10,027 bases of DNA, from assembly GCA_003155175.1 (NCBI GenBank), contig PMFP01000160.1:5381-15407 (forward strand). The letters are read 5' to 3'. Positions 5,602-10,027 of this stretch are shown one piece after another (within the stretch, counting starts at the first letter, position 1; the number at the start of each line of letters is the position of its first letter). Made by a program: the position numbers and the translations under genes. This DNA comes from Vulcanimicrobiota bacterium. Its GTDB lineage: Bacteria > Vulcanimicrobiota > Vulcanimicrobiia > Vulcanimicrobiales > Vulcanimicrobiaceae. The notes below the pieces were generated by a model that had not been told where the DNA came from, did not search any database, and saw nothing but the letters and a program-made list of their open reading frames with translations.

Positions 5602-6354
5602 GTGAGCGACGAGATCCTGATCGCGACGCGCGAAGGCGTCGGCTCGATCCACATCAACCGTCCCGCGAAGAAGAACGCGCTGACCTCGGCGATGTACGCC
5701 GCGCTGGCAGAGGCGTTCGCTTCGTTCGATCGCGACGATCGCATACGGGTCGCCACGATCGCCGGCGGCGACGATTTCACGGCGGGTAACGATCTTGGGG
5801 ATTTCATCGCAGCCTCGCTGGCGGGCGGCGATTTTCGAGCGTTTCCGGTGCTGCGCTTTCTCGAGCGCTTGCGCGATTTCACCAAGCCGGTGGTGGCAGC
5901 GGTGCGGGGCAACGCCGTCGGCATCGGCACGACGATGCTCTTGCATTGCGACGCCGTCGTCGCCGGGACGTCTGCGCGATTTCGTCTGCCGTTCGCGCAA
6001 CTGGGTCTCGTGCCCGAGGCGGGCTCGTCGCTGCTGCTGCCGTTGACGGTCGGGCGCGCTCGCGCGTCGGCGCTGCTCCTGAGCGGCGAGGCGCTCGCGG
6101 CGGAACAAGCCCTCGCGTTCGGTCTGGTGAATCTCGTGGAGGAAGACGAATCGGCGGAGATCGCCGCCGAGGGCATCGCGTCGCGCATCGCGAGTCTGCC
6201 GCCAGAAGCGGTGCGCGAAACCAAGCGCCTGATCCGCGCTCCCTGGGCAGACGCCGTCAAAAAACAGATGGACGAGGAAGCCGTCGCCTTCGCGCAGCGG
6301 CTCGCATCGCCGGAATTTCGCGAAGCCGCGAGGACGCTGCTGGCTAAAGCATAG
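5602..6354 (+). CDS. Crotonase-family protein, probably an enoyl-CoA isomerase
   Basis: A 250-residue crotonase-fold protein acting on acyl-CoA thioesters. It shows the N-terminal VGSIHINRPAKKNALTSAMY strand, the first oxyanion-hole segment FTAGNDLGDF at 59-68, KPVVAAVRGNAVGIGTTMLLHCD at 95-117 containing the second oxyanion position, and FRLPFAQLGLVPEAGSS at 127-143. The two glutamates of true enoyl-CoA hydratases align with T111 and F131, so hydration is unlikely. E139 in VPEAGSS sits where delta3-delta2-enoyl-CoA isomerases (ECI2/Eci1) carry their single catalytic glutamate. The product is therefore better read as an isomerase-like member than as a hydratase. The GTG at 5602 was chosen because conserved sequence begins there, 7 bases after the DUF5069 stop; the ribosome binding site is weak. 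It converges with ddl, leaving 2 bases between the stops. Confidence 0.88.
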   Translation: MSDEILIATREGVGSIHINRPAKKNALTSAMYAALAEAFASFDRDDRIRVATIAGGDDFTAGNDLGDFIAASLAGGDFRAFPVLRFLERLRDFTKPVVAAVRGNAVGIGTTMLLHCDAVVAGTSARFRLPFAQLGLVPEAGSSLLLPLTVGRARASALLLSGEALAAEQALAFGLVNLVEEDESAEIAAEGIASRIASLPPEAVRETKRLIRAPWADAVKKQMDEEAVAFAQRLASPEFREAARTLLAKA

Positions 6355-6356
6355 CG

Positions 6357-7322
6357 CTACGCGACCGCGTCGCGATAGCTGCTGCGCGCGAGGGCGTACG
6401 AAAGCAGACGCTCGACGAGCGCTTCGTAGCCGATGCCCGCGGCGGCGCAAGCGTCCGGGAAGAGGCTGGTCGGCGCGAGTCCCGGCAGCGAGTTCACTTC
6501 CAACATGTACGGCCGCCCCTCGGTCGTCACGATGAAGTCGGTGCGCGAACAGTCGCGCAAACCGATCAAACGGTGCGCCGACAGTGCGAGCATCTGCATG
6601 CGGGCGGCCAAGTCGTCGTCGATCTGCGCGGGGACGATGTGCGTGCTTCCGCCGGGCGCGTACTTGGCGTCGTAGGTGTAGAAGTCGTCGCGATTGGCGA
6701 CGATCTCGACGACCGGAAGCGCTTCTTCACCGAGCACGGCACACGTGAACTCGCGGCCCTCTAAATACTCCTCGGCCAAGACCTGGGGATAGGTTTTCGC
6801 CGCCGCGATCATGGCGTTGGTCCATTGTTCGTGCGTCTTGACGATGGAAATTCCGACCGTGGATCCTTCAAAACGGGGTTTGACGACCAGCGGTAAGTCG
6901 AGCGATCCGGGCAGGAGCGGAAGCGTGCCGCCCGAGAGATCGAAGAGATCCCAAACCGCCGTCGGCAAGCCTTCGGCGGCGAGCAGCTTCTTCGTAAGGT
7001 GCTTGTCCATGGCCAGCGCGGACGCTTCGATTCCGCTGCCGGTATAGGCGATGCCGAGATGCTCGAAGATGCCTTGAATCTCGCCGTTCTCGCCGCCCGG
7101 TCCGTGCAGCGCGTTAAAGACGACGTCGGGCGCGACCTCGCGGATCGCATCGACGAATCGCCCGTCGTAGTCCAGGGAGCGCGCGTCGTACCCGAGCGTT
7201 TGCAGCGCGCCGAGCACGCGCGTTCCGCTCTGGATCGATACGTCGCGCTCGGCGCTGCGTCCGCCCATCACCACCGCAACCTTGGCCGTGCGCGACGCGC
7301 GCGTGCCGACTCCCTGGTTCAT
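6357..7322 (-). CDS. ddl: D-alanine--D-alanine ligase
   Basis: Ddl is an ATP-grasp ligase that makes D-Ala-D-Ala for the end of the peptidoglycan stem peptide. The 321 residues show GGRSAERDVSIQSG with the substrate-binding E25, HGPGGENGEIQG at 73-84, the ATP-binding K148 in VVKPRFEGSTVGIS, EEYLEGREF at 184-192, YTYDAKY at 215-221, the metal/phosphate residues R260 and D262 in CSRTDF, and E275/N277 in LEVNSLPGLAPTSL. The YDAKY tyrosine region fits a D-Ala-D-Ala rather than a VanA-type D-lactate ligase. The ATG at 7322 has GGAG 8 bases upstream (7331-7334). It follows murB by 28 bases and is the last gene of the mur block; a convergent crotonase gene follows. Confidence 0.97.
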   Translation of the reverse strand: MNQGVGTRASRTAKVAVVMGGRSAERDVSIQSGTRVLGALQTLGYDARSLDYDGRFVDAIREVAPDVVFNALHGPGGENGEIQGIFEHLGIAYTGSGIEASALAMDKHLTKKLLAAEGLPTAVWDLFDLSGGTLPLLPGSLDLPLVVKPRFEGSTVGISIVKTHEQWTNAMIAAAKTYPQVLAEEYLEGREFTCAVLGEEALPVVEIVANRDDFYTYDAKYAPGGSTHIVPAQIDDDLAARMQMLALSAHRLIGLRDCSRTDFIVTTEGRPYMLEVNSLPGLAPTSLFPDACAAAGIGYEALVERLLSYALARSSYRDAVA

Positions 7323-7350
7323 CGCCGTTTCTCCATCACCGGTGGCACCA

Positions 7351-8298
7351 TCAGACGAACACGCCCACGAGATGAACTTCTAACTGGAGCTCGACGCCGA
7401 AACGTTCCTGCACGGCGCGCCGCACGCGAGCGAGGAGGACGGCGATGTCGCGTGCGCTGGCGCCGTCGACGTTGTTGATGAAGTTGGCATGCAAGGGCGA
7501 AACCTCGGCCCCGCCTTCACGCCAACCCTTAGCGCCGGCCGCCTCGATGAGACGCGCCGCCTTGTCGCCTTCCGGGTTGCGAAAACACGAGCCGGCGTTG
7601 GGCAGCGCGATCGGCTGCGTGCTCTTGCGGCGCACCAAGCGCTCCTGCATTTCGGCCCGGATTGAAGCGGAATCGCCGCGTTCGAATTCGAGTACGACGC
7701 GCGAGACGACGGCGTCGCGCGCCAGCGTCGTGTGCCGGTAGAAGTATTGAATCGTGACCGCGGCCGCATCGGGCTTGGCCGGCGACTGAACCCACACGTC
7801 GCGCACGAAATCGCCGATCTCACGATCCGTTCCCGCGTTCATCCGCAACGAACCGCCCACGGTCCCGGGAATTCCCGCAAGCGACGCGATCCCGGCCGCG
7901 CCGGCCGACGCGGCTTTAGCCGTAAGAGCCGCCATGCCGGCCGAGGCCCCGGCCACGACGACGACGCGATCGTCTCGGACGTCCACGGCGACGTCGGCAA
8001 ACCGTCCGCCCAGGCGCAAGACGATGCTGCGGATGCCGCCGTCGCCCACCAGCAGGTTGCTGCCGCTTCCCAGGACCAGCCACGGAACCTTCCGCTTGAA
8101 GCAAAAGCGCATCAGCGCGGCCAGCTCTGCCTCGCTCTCGGCAACGATGGATGCGTCCGCCGGCCCGCCGACTTTCCACGACGTGTACGGCGCGAGCGGT
8201 TCGTCGAAGCGCGCACGGTCGCCGAATATCGCCGCGAGAGTCTCGCGGTCCGACGCGTCCAACAAGCTGCGCATCGCGCGGCGCGCCGTGACGCTCAC
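7351..8298 (-). CDS. murB: UDP-N-acetylenolpyruvoylglucosamine reductase MurB
   Basis: MurB is an FAD enzyme that reduces the enolpyruvyl group with NADPH to give UDP-MurNAc. The 315-residue length fits a type II MurB. Landmarks are PYTSWKVGGPA at 37-47, the FAD-binding LGSGSNLLVGDGG at 76-88, GIPGTVGGSLRMNAG at 142-156, the YR pair at 187-188, the proton-donor serine S237 in NAGSCFRNP, AGAKGWREGGAEVSPLHANFINN at 254-276, and E307 in LEVHLVG. The start is GTG at 8298, overlapping the murC stop in GTGA (8295-8298). An ATG at 8274 would remove only 8 residues and has no ribosome binding site. The open frame continues upstream to 8886, but that part lies inside murC and is not MurB. Confidence 0.96.
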   Translation of the reverse strand: MSVTARRAMRSLLDASDRETLAAIFGDRARFDEPLAPYTSWKVGGPADASIVAESEAELAALMRFCFKRKVPWLVLGSGSNLLVGDGGIRSIVLRLGGRFADVAVDVRDDRVVVVAGASAGMAALTAKAASAGAAGIASLAGIPGTVGGSLRMNAGTDREIGDFVRDVWVQSPAKPDAAAVTIQYFYRHTTLARDAVVSRVVLEFERGDSASIRAEMQERLVRRKSTQPIALPNAGSCFRNPEGDKAARLIEAAGAKGWREGGAEVSPLHANFINNVDGASARDIAVLLARVRRAVQERFGVELQLEVHLVGVFV

Positions 8299-9674
8299 GT
8301 GGGAACGGCCGCTTCGAGCAAGTGCGCGGCGAGAGCCTGCGCCACGTCGGTAATGTTTCCCGCACCCAGCATCAGCACCATCGAGCCCGCAGGCGCCTCG
8401 GCGAGAATGCGCGGCTCGAGATCCTCGACGCGCGCGACGTACGCGACGTTCGCTCCCGCCGCTGCAAGTGGATCTCCAATCGAACGCTCGCTCACCCCCG
8501 GAATCGGCGATTCGGACGCCGCGTAGACCGGGGCCAAGTAGATCGCGTCGGCGTCGCGCAGCGCGTCGGCAAAATCGTGCGCGAGGAACGCCGTGCGCGA
8601 GTACCGGTGCGGCTGAAAGGCCACCACCAGCGACCCGCGATGGCAGCGCCGCGCGGCCTGAATCGTCGCGCGCACCGCCGTCGGATGGTGCGCGTAGTCG
8701 TCCACCACGGTCATGCGCGCGGTACGCGCGAGCACGTCGAAACGGCGTCGCACCCCGCGGAACTCCCGCAGCGCCTGGGCGATCTGCGCGAACGGAATCT
8801 CGAGATGACGCGCGACGGCGATCGCCGCAAGCGCGTTCTCCACGTTGATCGCCCCCGGAACGCAGAGCGCGACGTTCCCCAAACACGCGCCGCCCACGAT
8901 CGCGTCGAAGCTCGTGCCGAGGCCGTCGAAGCGAAGGTTGGCCGCTCGAACGCCGGCGCTCGCCGAAAAGCCGAACGTCGCCGTGACCGCGTTTCGCTTA
9001 AGGCTCGCAAGCGAAGCGGACAGCGGGTTGTCGATGCCGACGATCACCGACCCGGCGGCGGGAACCTTGTCCAAGAACTCTTCGAACAAACGGACGAGTT
9101 TGGGGAGTTCGTCGTCGCTGGCGAGGTGATCGTTCTCGACGTTGAGCACGACCGCGACTTCGGGCTCGAGCAGCGCGAACGAGCCGTCCGATTCGTCGGC
9201 TTCCGTGACGAACCAGGACGACGCGCCGTTGCGACCGTTGGTGTCGAGCGATGCGTCGATTCCGCCGAGCACGAGCGTCGCGTCGATGCCGCCGGCGCGA
9301 AGGGCCGCGTGCGTCATCGCCGTCGTCGTGGTCTTTCCGTGCGTGCCGCAAATGGCGATGCCGCGGCGCTCTCGCACGAGTTTGGCAAGGAGCTCGCCGC
9401 GATGCAGCGTGGGTATTCCGGCGCGTTGCGCGGCCACGTATTCGGGGTTGCGCCGATCGATCGCCGAGCTCACCACGACCGTTTTCGCGCCGTTGACGTT
9501 GGCGGCATCGTGGCCGATCTCGATACGGGCGCCTTCCGCGCGAAGCCGGTCGAGCAGCGGGGACTCCTTCAGGTCCGATCCGGAGACGCTCTCCCCGCGC
9601 TGCAGCAAGATGCGCGCGATCGCGCTCATGCCGATACCACCGATTCCGACGAAATGCCAATCTCCGCGACCCAT
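8295..9674 (-). CDS. murC: UDP-N-acetylmuramate--L-alanine ligase MurC
   Basis: MurC is the first Mur ligase; it uses ATP to add L-Ala to UDP-MurNAc in the cytoplasm. The 459-residue protein has the family order: an N-terminal Rossmann domain with HFVGIGGIGMS at 7-17, the P-loop GTHGKTTTT at 110-118, TEADESDGSF at 157-166 and NVENDHL at 178-184 in the central ATPase domain, RGVRRRFD near 306-313, DDYAHHPTAVRA at 325-336 and FQPHRYSRT at 353-361 in the C-terminal domain, and a closing GAGNI at 437-441. The ATG at 9674 has AAGGAG (9684-9689) 9 bases upstream, inside the murG 3' end. It follows murG by 5 bases and overlaps murB by 4. Confidence 0.98.
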   Translation of the reverse strand: MGRGDWHFVGIGGIGMSAIARILLQRGESVSGSDLKESPLLDRLRAEGARIEIGHDAANVNGAKTVVVSSAIDRRNPEYVAAQRAGIPTLHRGELLAKLVRERRGIAICGTHGKTTTTAMTHAALRAGGIDATLVLGGIDASLDTNGRNGASSWFVTEADESDGSFALLEPEVAVVLNVENDHLASDDELPKLVRLFEEFLDKVPAAGSVIVGIDNPLSASLASLKRNAVTATFGFSASAGVRAANLRFDGLGTSFDAIVGGACLGNVALCVPGAINVENALAAIAVARHLEIPFAQIAQALREFRGVRRRFDVLARTARMTVVDDYAHHPTAVRATIQAARRCHRGSLVVAFQPHRYSRTAFLAHDFADALRDADAIYLAPVYAASESPIPGVSERSIGDPLAAAGANVAYVARVEDLEPRILAEAPAGSMVLMLGAGNITDVAQALAAHLLEAAVPT

Positions 9675-9679
9675 GAAGT

Positions 9680-10027
9680 CTAGCTCCTTCGCGCCGTCAG
9701 GGCCTCAATCCGCGCGAGAATGGCTGCGACCGGATCCGGCCCTCGCGCGCCCGAGGCCGCCCGGCGCAGCGCGTCGAGACGGTCGGGAGCGGTGGCGCCG
9801 GCCAGGACCTGCGGAAGCGAGCCCGCCGCCACCTCGGCATCGGAGATCGTCACGGCCGCGCCCCGGGCGCGCACGCGCTCGGCGTTCGCCGCTTGGTGGT
9901 TCTCGGCGGCGAACGGGTAGGGAACCAGGACGGCGGGGAGACCGATCGCCGCGAGTTCGCCCAGCGTGGACGCGCCGGCGCGCGCGAGAACCAAGTCTGC
10001 GCAGGCGTACGCGTCCGAGAGGTCGCT
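9680..10027 (-). CDS. murG: MurG glycosyltransferase, C-terminal fragment
   Basis: MurG transfers GlcNAc from UDP-GlcNAc to lipid I on the inner face of the membrane, making lipid II. The window holds the last 115 codons; the gene continues past the right edge. The visible part begins SDLSDAYACADLVLARAGAS and contains the family signatures RAGASTLGELAAIGLPAVLVPYPFAAENHQAANAE, the UDP-GlcNAc-binding region of the C-terminal GT-B domain, then GAAVTISDAEV and a C-terminal helix. The stop TAG is at 9682-9680, 5 bases before murC, as in many dcw clusters. The identity is clear from this segment alone. Confidence 0.94.
   Translation of the reverse strand, partial: SDLSDAYACADLVLARAGASTLGELAAIGLPAVLVPYPFAAENHQAANAERVRARGAAVTISDAEVAAGSLPQVLAGATAPDRLDALRRAASGARGPDPVAAILARIEALTARRS

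Noticed and set aside
8299..8886. MurB frame open upstream into murC
   Set aside because: The extra codons are an Arg-rich shadow of murC; murB homology begins near the GTG at 8298.
8322..9683. Long plus-strand open frame opposite murC
   Set aside because: Arg/Val-rich translation without any motif, entirely antisense to a clear murC; typical of GC-rich DNA.

Overview
The window comes from a GC-rich, gene-dense bacterial chromosome. It holds housekeeping genes: a chaperonin operon, a citrate synthase, D-alanine supply and a piece of the division/cell-wall (dcw) cluster. No mobile element, CRISPR array, tRNA or rRNA is visible. The largest gene-free stretches are only 133 bases (442-574) and 130 bases (5030-5159). 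CIRCE operators upstream of groES-groEL imply an HrcA-type heat-shock repressor. The lipoprotein style and the gene mix remind me of Candidatus Eremiobacterota (WPS-2) or a neighbouring Terrabacteria-like lineage, but that placement is recall and inference, not shown by the sequence.

Layout. (1) 1-539, minus strand: the start of groEL, complete groES, and a promoter flanked by two CIRCE-like inverted repeats. (2) 575-2171, minus strand: a beta-helix lipoprotein gene followed 10 bases later by a small secreted protein gene, with a promoter placed to give a leaderless transcript. (3) 2248-3857, plus strand: a four-helix membrane protein gene overlapping alanine racemase (alr) by 4 bases. (4) 3854-5029, minus strand: citrate synthase with a TTG start; its stop codon overlaps that of alr. 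(5) 5160-6354, plus strand: a DUF5069 protein and a crotonase whose active site looks like an enoyl-CoA isomerase rather than a hydratase. (6) 6357-10027, minus strand: murG (3' part), murC, murB and ddl, tightly packed in that transcription order.

How the genes fit together. Alr makes D-alanine and Ddl joins two D-alanines. MurB completes UDP-MurNAc, MurC adds the first L-alanine, and MurG makes lipid II. Most of the cytoplasmic peptidoglycan precursor theme is therefore present, although alr is separated from the mur block by a citrate synthase and a crotonase operon. GroES/GroEL form the folding chamber. Citrate synthase feeds acetyl-CoA into the TCA cycle and the crotonase probably acts in fatty acyl-CoA metabolism.

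I saw no clearly undescribed system. The best leads are the tandem CIRCE operator, the crotonase lacking both hydratase glutamates, the apparently leaderless lipoprotein transcript, and convergent gene pairs that leave no room for terminators.
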